Positions 54,817 to 64,000 of a stretch of DNA of 64,000 nt are shown piece by piece. The stretch lies in NCBI RefSeq assembly GCF_032854445.1, contig NW_027017953.1, positions 1,400,444 to 1,464,443 of the forward strand, given 5' to 3'. Positions within the stretch are counted from its first letter, which is position 1. Every line of letters starts with the position of its first letter. The notes beneath the pieces are model-generated. The model did not search any database, had not been told where the DNA came from, and saw nothing but the letters and a program-made list of their open reading frames with translations. This stretch comes from Liolophura sinensis (taxonomy: Eukaryota; Mollusca; Polyplacophora; Chitonida; Chitonidae). A program made the position numbers and the translations under genes.

Positions 54817-56874
54817 GTGAGTACCAGCAAACAAGATGTGAGATGCTGTGAATATGAATGTTATTTCAATAGGAATATGTATAATTTCTCATTTTCCAAA
54901 GCTCTGGTTGATATAAATATTAATTTATCGTGAGGAGCTACAATGGTCTGGTATAGCGGAAGGTCCTATTTAAGACTTACGGAGGCTGGTACCTCATCTA
55001 CACATACGCTGCAGTTAAGACTTCCAGATATCTACTGGCAAGTACCTGACCCTGAGTGGATAATGGAAAGTTCAGTTTATTCGGTGTTTCCCTTCGAACC
55101 ATCCTCTTGCTCAAGTGGCTATATTTAGAAACATGACTGCAGATTGTATTTTTTAAGTGATACACCTCCCTTTGTAGCGCCACCTGTAGTGTAGACGACG
55201 GGAGATGTTCAGTGAACTTTAAATATCAGACACGCCATAATTATGTTGTAGTTATGCAGCCTGCCTTGCAACTTTTTCCAGCTTCTCCATGTAACTTCAG
55301 TTCTAACGTACAGATCGTTAGTATTACGAATGTTTTATAATACATGGTCGATAGAAAAGAATGTCGTATGTCTGCCTGTCATACGGTTTAGGCTAGTACA
55401 TTTGCGAACTACGAGCGAACATTGCATCGCGGGAATCTCAACTGCATGTTATCTCGTCAACCGAACAGTTACACCAGGCACCGATTTCCCCTTATTCTCT
55501 TAAATGACATTTTTCGGAAAATACAGGCCTAGGGCATTTAGTCAACAGTCAGATGCAACACATTTTTGTATTTAGTTGAACGAATTTCAAAAATCTGAAT
55601 TTCCTTCGGCAATATCTTCCTTTGATAACTACTGTCACATATACTTAAACAACCATCAGCACCTTGGAATATCTATGTGTGTGGTAACTTATTTCGGGCA
55701 ACGCAATCGCTAGAGTTGAGGTGGAAAACGGCCTGAAATGTGTCGGGTGGACGGTAAGGAATATTACGTTAAGACCGGCCGAACCGAGGAAGTTATTAGC
55801 AATCACATCTGTTCATGAAAAAGATTCACATTTTCCGAGCCTGTACTATACCAATTAGTGAGCCCGTCTCCATCGTGATGCTTTAACAAGACTGACCTTG
55901 AGGTCATGACCTTTATCAGCCTAAATGCAGGCATATTTGGTCGAATCGAGGGGTAATTCTCCAGGAATGACATTTCGACTGGCCACACAGATCACATGAC
56001 TGTGACAAACATACCGAGAAGGCAGCTGAAGGGTAGACCATGAAAATGTCCTTTTTTGTCCATCTTTGTCCTTGGTCTTGACAATCGTTGTTATAGAGTA
56101 TTCGTGGTTAGGCCAACCTATGGACAGGTAAGTTAATTTGTAGGAAGATTCGGCTGACATTGATTTGTGTTAAGGAAGTTTCAATGTGCCTTCGAACAGA
56201 GGAAAATGTTCCTTACCGTATATCCGAAACATTTGGAGCTGTTTTACACCGTAGCTCACAGCTGCTTTGCTCGAAGAGTAAACCTACTTCGCAACTAGGG
56301 TAAATTTTGACTCGTAACGGTCACACAAAACGACCAAAACCACTCTATTCAGACACTGCCACAGTGTAGTATCTCCTATGTTTATGGTGGAATTCACCAT
56401 CATCCTCATTTCTCACGACCAGTGAGATCGTTTCAATGAGCCACCAACAGAACCTACATGTACAACACGATGGACATGTCATATGTACGTGCTGCATGTT
56501 CTGGCAAGTTACTTTATCCAGAAGTAATGCCATTTCATTCGCTGTTTCACGATTTGCAATTTTTCATAATTTCCCGATTCATTTCTGTGAATCTCAGTCG
56601 TCTCATATAAATGTTGTATACTAGATTTTGGGTTTGTTGAGAGCTTTAGTTCATAACTCTTGTATGAGATGACCACTCGTCTTCGATGTGTATAAATCAA
56701 GTGTCACTGTTACAAAACTTAACAAATCTATTTTGGCGTTATTAACGACGTTTTAAGGTGTTATTATATTCGCGTTAATGGTGGCATTTCAAAAAGCTTT
56801 GTGTTGACGTCCCAAAACGTAAATGTTGACGTCCCAAAAGGATAAAGCACTTTACAGCCTTTTTGCGGTTTCAG
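54817..56874. other. Intron, no gene seen
   Basis: No exon or recognised repeat. Open frames up to 79 codons lack domains. Two copies of gttgacgtcccaaaa lie just before the next exon (about 56800-56840). Confidence 0.55.
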
Positions 56875-57033
56875 CATGTGCCGACCGACAATGGGGCGTC
56901 AACTGCCAAACGCCGTGTGGTTTCTGTTATAAAGGGAATGTGTGTAACAAGACGTCAGGGGAATGTTCCGTTACTGAGGGGAATCTCCCGTGTTCACCTG
57001 GTTACAGGTACACAGACACAACGTGTCGTACAC
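56875..57033 (+). CDS. RPTP exon: EGF-like module (159-bp type, copy 2)
   Basis: 159 bp, phase 1-1, acceptor ttttgcggtttcag, donor gtgagt. Reads ACADRQWGVNCQTPCGFC, VCNKTSGEC, RYTDTTCRT. Clear duplicate of 54658-54816 with the intron flanks now diverged, so this pair is older than the 3.4-kb array. Confidence 0.87.
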
Positions 57034-57453
57034 GTGAGTACTAGCAGACAAGCAGCCGAGTGTGTATTTCCCCTCTTTTTCTTAGTGACGAATACTGGAA
57101 TGTGGAAAACAGATGAAATATCACGCTAATAAGCTTCACATTCTTAGCGTTCAGATGGAAGATTGACGTCGGTTTGTTGCACGGTCTTTTAATCAAAGGA
57201 GCTACTCGTAACGACTTTACTCCTAAAGTCTGTAAAAATGTTTGATTGGTTTGCGTAATGTAGGTGGATAGCTAAGACGATAGCTGAAGGCGAAAACATT
57301 TTCTACACTGTAAACCTCTGGACGTTTGATGTAATAAAAGCACGATGTTTGATGCAAAAAAGTGATATATTACCAAGAAGGTAATACTAGTGCATTTGAC
57401 AGTGGTTTTGTCAAGTTTGCAACCAGTTTAAATCAAACGTCTATGTTCTTCAG

Positions 57454-57591
57454 CCTGCGAGAACGGGACATGGGGAGATAACTGTTCCGTGGACTGCAGC
57501 GAGAATTGTAAATCAGGCGGTTGTGATTTCGTTACTGGAGCATGTCTGGGCGTGTGTCAACTCGGCTTTACAGGGCACAGATGTGAGACAG
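57454..57591 (+). CDS. RPTP exon: last EGF-like module before the membrane
   Basis: A 138-bp exon (46 codons, phase 1-1), acceptor ctatgttcttcag, donor gtgtgt. Reads CENGTWGDNCSVDCSENC, GGCDFVTGAC, CQLGFTGHRCET with eight cysteines and two possible sequons (NGT, NCS). The split codon joins the transmembrane exon at 61196 (…CETALKAMADQ). Confidence 0.85.
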
Positions 57592-60284
57592 GTGTGTAAA
57601 GTTTGTCTGCAATAGAGATCATAGAATTATTTGAGAGTCTCCGGATTTACACGTAAGATGTATGACAGATCAAGTAGAATTATTGTTAGAATGGTTTTAC
57701 TTCCATATTTTACTGATGCAAGGATGTGATGTTTTGTTGTGAGACAACAGTCGTTGGAATGTCTACATTTGAATGATTTAGTGATGAGGGTCTCATGCCA
57801 CAGTGGTAGTATTTTAGCCACATTGTGATGTGTATTTAAGAACAAGGAAACAGGCATGGATTTCGACATCACAGTGATTACATCCAAAATTAAAGTAAAA
57901 ATCTAAACAAAAACATTTCTTAAACATTCTAAGAAAAAAAATCCGGTAAAATAAAAAAAAAACATCATGTGCAGTTTGTATAAAATATTGTTAAATATTT
58001 GAGCACAGAAGCCTATAAATACATGCTTCTATGGACCCCTTTAGGGTACTGCCATGTTTGAATATAAATTAAAAAAAACACCTATTCTAACCTAATTAGA
58101 CCAAGTTTTTTTTTGTCTTTGAATGTAAGCCGGTATTGATGAAGCCGATGATAGAATCCGTAATCGTAAACTAAGAGATGATCTATCCTATCCGATGAGA
58201 CTAAGGCCAAAAACTGTTTTAAATCGGCAATGAATTTATTCTTGTATACTAGTACCTCTCCTCGAAGAATGTTGGTTTAAGTCGGCTTCAGTCGGGTTGA
58301 CAAGTGATTAATCTGACTGAGCGAGATACTCTGCCAAAAAATCGTCCTAACTCGGATATGGTGAGACGCTTTCCACACAGGTACATTTGTCCACTTCTAC
58401 GACAATCGTCCGCGACCTTCTAATCCCTACTTTAAAGTGAAGTCACGTGACCACCTTTGTAACGGTGCCCAAAATGGTGAATTCTGTCCAGTTCGTTGGC
58501 TATGGCCAGAGGAGCCACGTCTTACATGTCATGTCTATAGGGACCACGTTCTGCGAAATCCGCCGATGAACAAAATTGCGCTCAATTTGGAGCGTCGAGG
58601 TTAGTAAAAACTCCCATTATTGTATCTCTCTGCACTCGTTAAACATCTGAATCAAAAGCATTTAGAGATACGTGTATTTTTTTAAACAACGTGTTTGGGA
58701 ATCTAAGTTCGATAATTCTTTAATCAATGAATAGAAGCAACTATTGTCAAAAAGGAAAATGGTCATAATTTGGCAAGAGTAGGTAAGTCCAGCCTACATA
58801 TCATAGCAGTCACGATTTGACACATATTCTACGACAGCAGCGCGTGAGCCTGAAACTTCTGTAAACCACAGAAGGTTTCAGGGAACCTCAAATAGGGTAG
58901 GCCTACATCTGAAAGGTGATGGGGGTAATGGAGGCCCAAAAAGCGGCCCAAAAGATCAAAGCATACACTTAGCGTCGCAGTGCATACTGTTGAGTCAATC
59001 GGTATTAATTTGCATCTCGCCATGACTTGAATCCCTTTGATTTTCAGATGCAGGTGTACCGAAACAAGTGGGCGTCCTCGAAGACTGTATGGCCGAGCAA
59101 GGCGATAAACCAAAAACGGTAGTGCCGCCAAAAAAAAAGAGCTTCCGACAACGCAGATTGTTAAAAAATTTCGAGTTTTTGAAAAAACGAACATTTTTCT
59201 CCATTAAAAAATGCTGAATTACCATATTAACCAATGATACAGAAAAATGTATAAATAATGTAAGAGGACAAAACATAGCACATACATTATGTACGGTAGA
59301 ATATACTTTTATTGTATTGGCCAAATAGACAACTCCACACGAAGCAAATAGTGTAGAGAAGTGGTGTAAGCAGATGCCTACACTAAACTGCTATGAAGTC
59401 ATTCAGTCAGATGTGCCTCACCGTGAAATTACTAACATTTTATATGAACACAACTGGTTTGTTTATAGTGATTGTGAAAATATGTACACAGAGCTTCGAT
59501 CTTTCAGCACTGGTGATGTGGCCAATTGTGGTCTGGAGAGTGCTTTACGCTTTACGATATACATTTATATAACTCCTACATATTTCTCCTGTGTATAAAA
59601 TATAATTGTGTAAGTGAAATATTCTTAAGTACAGCGTAAAACACCAATCAAATAAATAAATAAAGTGAGACAAGAATGTCATGGAAATGTCATCTGATGT
59701 TCGGAGAGTATAATATGATTAGCCATAATAATAATAATAATAATAATAAAATATTATGCCACACTCCAGCGACGTCATACCAGAGGGAGGAAGTCTGCAC
59801 TAATACCATAAAGAAAAACCAAGGGATTTCTCCAAGGATTGAGCCCATGCTGTCTGCGTCTACAATACAGCTCCCATTTCTACAGACTCACCTGTTAAGT
59901 TGTCATTTTAAAGGAGAAGAAAACTTTAAACAATGACACTATAGGCTGAAAAGGGCACATTTTTTCTATCTGGTGCTGCCTGCTGCATAATTTTGCAATT
60001 TTTCATCACCTTACACAAGTCGGAATACGGCAAAGCTGGCATAAATCGCTGAGTTCATCGGGTCCATCTTTAAAACCCTGATGTGTGTTTCCTCTTAGCC
60101 AATGACAGTTGCTAAAACTGCCGGCTTGTTAGTGTAAAGTCGGAGCCTACGTCCAACATTCCGGTTTCCCGATCGTCAAGCGGAAAACGAACTGCACTAT
60201 TCGCTGCCTTCTGGGAAGAAGAATTCTACCGGAAATGTACGAACTGCACTTCGGCGGTTTCCGACAGCAGTTTTCCCCTTAACA
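57592..60284. other. Long intron, no gene seen
   Basis: Contains a palindromic E-box gtcacgtgac at about 58442-58451 followed by a short ATG frame of about 31 codons (58472), a SINE tail at 59609-59665 and an (ata)n run at about 59726-59750. No exon in phase with the RPTP was found. A 121-codon minus frame at 58829-59194 shows no domain. Confidence 0.5.
59609..59665 (+). mobile_element. SINE tail fragment
   Basis: taagtgaaatattcttaagt + acagcgtaaaacaccaatca + aataaataaa, the 3' end of the SINE at 5551 and 8012. Confidence 0.7.
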
Positions 60285-61006
60285 CAGTCAACCACTCTAT
60301 CTATTCTGATGATTACAGGTATATGCGCAGTCAACCACTCTATCTATTTTGATGATTACAGGTATATGCGCAGTCAACCAGTCTGTCTATTCTGATGATT
60401 ACAGATATATGCGCAGTCAACCAGTCTATCTATTCTGATGATTACAGGTATATGCGCAGTCAACCACTCTATCTATTTTGATGATTACAGGTATATGCAC
60501 AGTCAACCAGTCTATCTATTCTGATGATTACAGGTATATGCGCAGTCAACCAGTATATCTATTCTGATGATTACAGGTATATGCGCAGTCAACCACTCTA
60601 TCTATTTTGATGATTACAGGTATATGCGCAGTCAACCACTCTATCTATTCTGATGATTACAGGTATATGCGCAGTCAACCACTCTATCTATTTTGATGAT
60701 TACAGGTATATGCACAGTCAACCAGTCTATCTATTCTGATGATTACAGGTATATGCGCAGTCAACCACTCTATCCATTTTGATGATTACAGGTATATGCG
60801 CAGTCAACCACTCTGTCTATTCTGATGATTACAGGTATATGCGCAGTCAACCACTCTATCTATTTTGATGATTACAGGTATATGCACAGTCAACCAGTCT
60901 ATCTATTTTGATGATTACAGGTATATGCGCAGTTAACCACTCTATCCATTCTGATGATTACAGGTATATGCGCAGTCAACCACTCTATCCATTCTGATGA
61001 TTACAG
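60285..61006. repeat. 43-bp minisatellite (about 17 units)
   Basis: Unit cagtcaaccactctatctat + tctgatgattacaggtatat + gcg. Point variants (ctct/cagt, tctg/tttg, cgc/cac) are arranged in recurring patterns, showing expansion by blocks. Each unit contains a pyrimidine-rich stretch and ttacag|gtatat, which resembles a joined acceptor and donor. It lies about 190 bp before the transmembrane exon. Confidence 0.95.
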
Positions 61007-61195
61007 CACGTGATAGCTCAAACACGTGAATTCCTTTGTCAGCGGCAAATTGTTAAGATTTTGATCTCCAATGTAACATTTTTAACCGGTCAGCCAAAGA
61101 TATTAATGCCAGGCTTAGTTTAATAACATAATTAAACACCATACACTTTCAGTATGACTGAGCCTAACGTTAATTGTATCTGGGATATATTGCAG

Positions 61196-61304
61196 CTCTG
61201 AAAGCCATGGCCGACCAAGGCTCATCGGCGGGTAAAATAGCAGGCGGCATTGTCGGGGCCCTTCTCCTAGTGGCTGTTGTTGTTGTCGTCGTCATCCTAT
61301 ACAG
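61196..61304 (+). CDS. RPTP exon: transmembrane segment
   Basis: A 109-bp exon, acceptor gggatatattgcag, donor gtagtc. It encodes a short polar stalk (ALKAMADQGSSAGKI) and a hydrophobic helix AGGIVGALLLVAVVVVVVIL ending in YR, so it spans the membrane once with the Arg-rich side in the cytoplasm. GG-x-x-G resembles small-residue packing motifs. The valine run is coded by repeated gtt/gtc. It ends one base short of a codon that the exon at 61953 completes (R). Confidence 0.88.
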
Positions 61305-61952
61305 GTAGTCGCTTATCATGGTATAGATTATTTCACGGTTACAGTTCACAGAGTCTAAAAAATCTATGTCCGTCATACCGAAAAACGATGAGCACTTGAG
61401 GGAACAAATTCACGTGACAGCTTCAAGCACCCGTCATTGTAAGGAGGGTCAGTTCCTTCAGAAACTGCCCTAGTTTCCTACAAACTCTGTCTGGTTTCTT
61501 TCTGACTCTGTCTGGTTTCCTGCGGGGTGTACCAGGTTTCCTCCGACTATAATTTAGACAAGCGCAGTACAGGTTTAAATGTCCAAGGGTTTGGACGAAA
61601 AAATTAAACTAACGAGCGGCTTGCTTAGAAACAGTTTGTTTCTACTACCCTTAAAACGCCTTCAGCGTTGTGTATATTTCAATGTCTGGAAACTAATGCT
61701 GCGCACAGCATTAATAGCTTCATTAAACACAAAGAGATCTGCGGAACGGTGGACAGGTTATAGAATATGTAAAGCGGTCACAACTTTGATCAATCTTTAG
61801 GTTGCGGCTATACCAGGAAGGTTTAAGTCGAACCAAAATTATACATCGTGCTTCTGTCCAGATAACACCGATTTTCCAACTTCTGTTTTTTATGGCTTTT
61901 AATGTTTATTTATTTCTTTTGCACCTTTTACTATTTACGACACTCCTGAAAG

Positions 61953-62050
61953 GAGGCGCAGCTCGTCAGCCAGCAGTGACAGGCCGTTAGGTTTGTCCAG
62001 GAACCAGGCAGATAGACCGGAAAACCACGCTATTGGCATGGAAAACAGAG
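61953..62050 (+). CDS. RPTP exon: juxtamembrane segment
   Basis: A 98-bp exon, acceptor cgacactcctgaaag, donor gtacag. Reads RRSSSASSDRPLGLSRNQAD, then RPENHAIGMENRG: a stop-transfer basic cluster followed by a Ser-rich stretch likely to be phosphorylated. Phases match 61304 and 62294. The acceptor tract is only moderately pyrimidine-rich, so the exon start is less certain than others. Confidence 0.75.
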
Positions 62051-62293
62051 GTACAGTTCATAATACAACAGCTCTTGTCCACATCTGTACATGGCCGGTG
62101 CAAATGGATCAATTCCAATCCGAGCATCATTTGTTATCAAATATTTTAAACAAACCCACGTCTTTCTCATCTTTGGAAATTTGTTAGATGTATTGTTTGT
62201 ATATATTGATTGTTTATACGCTGTATAGTTGAAGATTTCCCACTTTATGCATGTGAACAATCCGAGCCTGACCTTTGACCCTTCCATTGTCAG

Positions 62294-62445
62294 GGCTCCA
62301 TGCAGATAATGTACCAGTTCAGATGAATGAAGCAGATGAGGCTCTACCCTATGAGAATCTATTCACAACTGTCGTGTCTGCGGACGAGTTTTGGGAATAT
62401 TATCACAGGAAAAAAGCCTCTGATGGATTCAGCGCCGAATACGCT
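62294..62445 (+). CDS. RPTP exon: juxtamembrane to N-terminus of PTP domain
   Basis: A 152-bp exon, acceptor cccttccattgtcag, donor gtaagc. Reads …NEADEALPYENLFTTVVSAD, then EFWEYYHRKKASDGFSAEYA. The F-x-x-Y-x-x-x-K-x-x-DGF-x-x-EY pattern is the usual entry into the first PTP domain of molluscan and vertebrate receptor phosphatases. PYENL is a possible tyrosine docking site. Ends in phase 0. Confidence 0.87.
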
Positions 62446-62881
62446 GTAAGCTGGGGAGGTGGGGATATAGCTGTTTTACATGTTTTAGGGAAGAGGGCGG
62501 TGGTTGGGTGGTTAACGACACATAAGGACATGTGTTGTGCTCTCACTGTCTGTTGGGCTTTGTCAATAATAAGCAATCAACAGAGCTGACGGGCCCAATT
62601 TGCTTACCCGCGTTTGTTGAAGTTGGGCATATTACAACGTCAGAAGTGGGAAAGCTTTTCTTGCTTTTCTTGCTTTTCGGTGGTTTCCCCCACCAACTCC
62701 GATTTCTTCCATCCATAAAACTAACCGCATTCATATACGTGAGGCATTATTGTGTGTACAGCTAAACACGTTAAAAACACCTCCATCAACTACTGTACTG
62801 ATGTAAACGTAGCACAAGAGAACGTGAGCGTGGCAAGGCAAATCCAAGGACGGTAATCTTCACTGCCCTCTAATATGTTTC

Positions 62882-63290
62882 CTGCACCAGTAAACCTGCA
62901 CCTGTAAACCCCCACCAGTAAACGTGCACCAGTAAACATGCACCAGTAAACCCCCACCAGTAAACCCCCACCAGTGAACCCCCACCAGTAAACCCGCACC
63001 AGTAAACTCGCATCAGTAGACCCCACCAGTAAACCTGCACCAGTAAACCTGCACCAGCAAACCCCACCAGTAAACCTGCACCAGTAAACCCGCACCAGTA
63101 AATCTGCAAAGGTAAACCTGGCACCAGTAAACCTGCAAAAGTAAACCCGCACCAGTAAACCCTCAGCAATAAACCTGCACTAGTAGACTCCACCAGTAAA
63201 CCCTCAGAAATAAACCTGCACTAGTAAACCCCACCAGGAAACCCGCACCAGTAAACCCCTACCAGTAAACCTGCACCAGTAACCTGCCGG
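62882..63290. repeat. 15-bp minisatellite (cctgcaccagtaaac)
   Basis: About 27 units of 15 bp with variants (cccccaccagtaaac, cctgcactagtaaac). The period is a multiple of 3, so minus-strand frames read GLLV/VYW repeats over 100 codons; not a gene. It lies in the intron between two PTP exons. Confidence 0.93.
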
Positions 63291-63553
63291 CTGTTCTACA
63301 AGCGAAGTAGTGTTGTGCAACTTTTAAAGCATGAATTAATAGACTAACGAAATAAATGTGTGATATAATTATATGTATGGAGGCCTGTGATGTGATGTTT
63401 TGTGACATGACAGATAATGGTAGCAACACTATGGCATATTACATGCAGAGAACTCCTCATTCAGGTTTTCTTAGGTTTGAAGAAGTCGGCTTCCTAAATA
63501 TACCAGTTTTCTATTTTATACAGACTTTTTTCACATGATTTCAAATTTTTCAG

Positions 63554-63641
63554 AAATTTCCTGCGGGGTTACAGGCAAAGCACGACGTGGCAGATCTGCC
63601 GTGCAACAAAATCAAGAGTCGATACAAAAATCTAGTAGCAT
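63554..63641 (+). CDS. RPTP exon: start of PTP catalytic domain
   Basis: An 88-bp exon, acceptor tcaaatttttcag, donor gtgagc. Reads KFPAGLQAKHDVADLPCNKI, then KSRYKNLVA: the conserved EF-x-x-LP…A-x-x-P-x-NK-x-K-x-RY-x-N-[IL] block that opens PTP domains. The next expected motif (YDHSRV) must be in the following exon beyond the window, as must the WPD and HCSAG loops. Catalytic activity cannot be judged here. Confidence 0.87.
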
Positions 63642-64000
63642 GTGAGCATTTTCTGTTCTGTCGTTCATAAGCAAGCTGTCTTTGAAGGGAGCCGTAATAA
63701 AACTAGTTGCAATGGCAACAATCACTCTGTAATTAAATATATATTGCTTCGTGTCTTGGCTGTAAGGCTAATATGTAGCATATGTATAGGTCTGAGTTGT
63801 GATGGATACACAGACGTAGACGCCTCACATTTGTCCATTTTTATGGTTGTAAATGTATCAGTTGCCGTTGTCTACATATGTACTATATTACTGGGTATGG
63901 TTTCTTGTCTAAGCTACAGTTCCAGTTGTTTTACATGGGGAGTTTTAGTGTTTGGTGCATACATAGTTACAGATGTTACGAAGTGTCGCATCTCTCAGAT
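63642..64000. other. Intron to the window end, no gene seen
   Basis: Starts with the donor of the last visible exon. No further exon recognised. Confidence 0.6.

Larger units (their letters stand above)
1384..63641 (+). other. Partial gene: receptor-type protein tyrosine phosphatase with F5/8C (fucolectin-like) and EGF-like ectodomain
   Basis: Nineteen exons can be chained by GT-AG splice sites and reading phase: 1384-1434, 7190-7423, 9679-9882, 12359-12454, 15638-15676, 19674-19907, 29778-29981, 34786-34881, six 156-bp exons between 35534 and 51965, 54658-54816, 56875-57033, 57454-57591, 61196-61304, 61953-62050, 62294-62445 and 63554-63641 (the last four are intracellular or membrane exons). 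The predicted chain is [Cys linker, F5/8C, EGF] twice, six EGF-like modules, two more, one last, a transmembrane helix, a juxtamembrane segment and the start of a PTP domain. Such a receptor would bind extracellular ligand, possibly glycan, and dephosphorylate tyrosines at the membrane. The initiator, signal peptide, catalytic Cys loop and stop are outside the window. That all exons belong to one transcript is inferred from phase compatibility; two adjacent genes or alternative splicing of modules remain possible. Confidence 0.8.

Noticed and set aside
58829-59194. 121-codon minus-strand frame
   Set aside because: No recognisable domain, no repeat or paralogue support, and composition typical of the surrounding intron.
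62790-63193. Two minus-strand frames of 107-120 codons rich in V/Y/W/G
   Set aside because: Products of the 15-bp repeat at 62882-63290.

Overview
The window is intron-rich eukaryotic DNA, most probably from a mollusc. The evidence is a split gene with clean GT-AG introns, abundant tRNA-derived SINEs with tails of the type seen in mollusc genomes (…taagtgaaatattctt…caaataaat; …ttggggtttaacgtcg…), large intronic minisatellites, and two Ty3/gypsy-class LTR retrotransposons. I cannot name the species from the sequence.

Almost everything lies in one plus-strand gene (1384 to beyond 63641). I rebuilt it from splice sites, reading phase and motifs. It encodes a receptor-type protein tyrosine phosphatase whose ectodomain has fucolectin-like F5/8 type C domains and many cysteine-rich EGF-like modules. 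The 5' end (signal peptide) and most of the phosphatase domain lie outside the window. All ectodomain exons are symmetric phase 1-1, so they can be duplicated without breaking the frame.

Layout. (1) 1-12.6 kb, module 1: 70-bp minisatellite, 30-bp repeat, short Cys exon (1384), 48/24-bp minisatellite, SINEs, two F5/8 exons (7190, 9679), EGF exon (12359). (2) 13.05-35 kb, module 2: a duplicate of module 1 in the same order, with a 7.0-kb Gmr1-like retrotransposon (21879-28883) in the intron between its F5/8 exons and a 4.5-kb gypsy element (30019-34473) just after the second F5/8 exon. (3) 35.36-53.77 kb: a tandem array of about 3.4-kb units giving six copies of a 156-bp EGF exon. Five units also hold a promoter-like segment and a minus-strand open frame. 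(4) 53.8-57.6 kb: SINEs, two 159-bp EGF exons and a last 138-bp EGF exon. (5) 57.6-64 kb: a long intron with a 43-bp minisatellite, then transmembrane (61196), juxtamembrane (61953), and two exons at the N-terminus of the PTP domain (62294, 63554).

The locus appears to grow by segmental and exon duplication. The most notable points are the six-exon EGF array, four N-glycosylation sequons present only in the second F5/8 copy, the Gmr1-like element with integrase before reverse transcriptase, the repeated promoter-like block, and minisatellites whose units carry splice-site-like AG|GT motifs.
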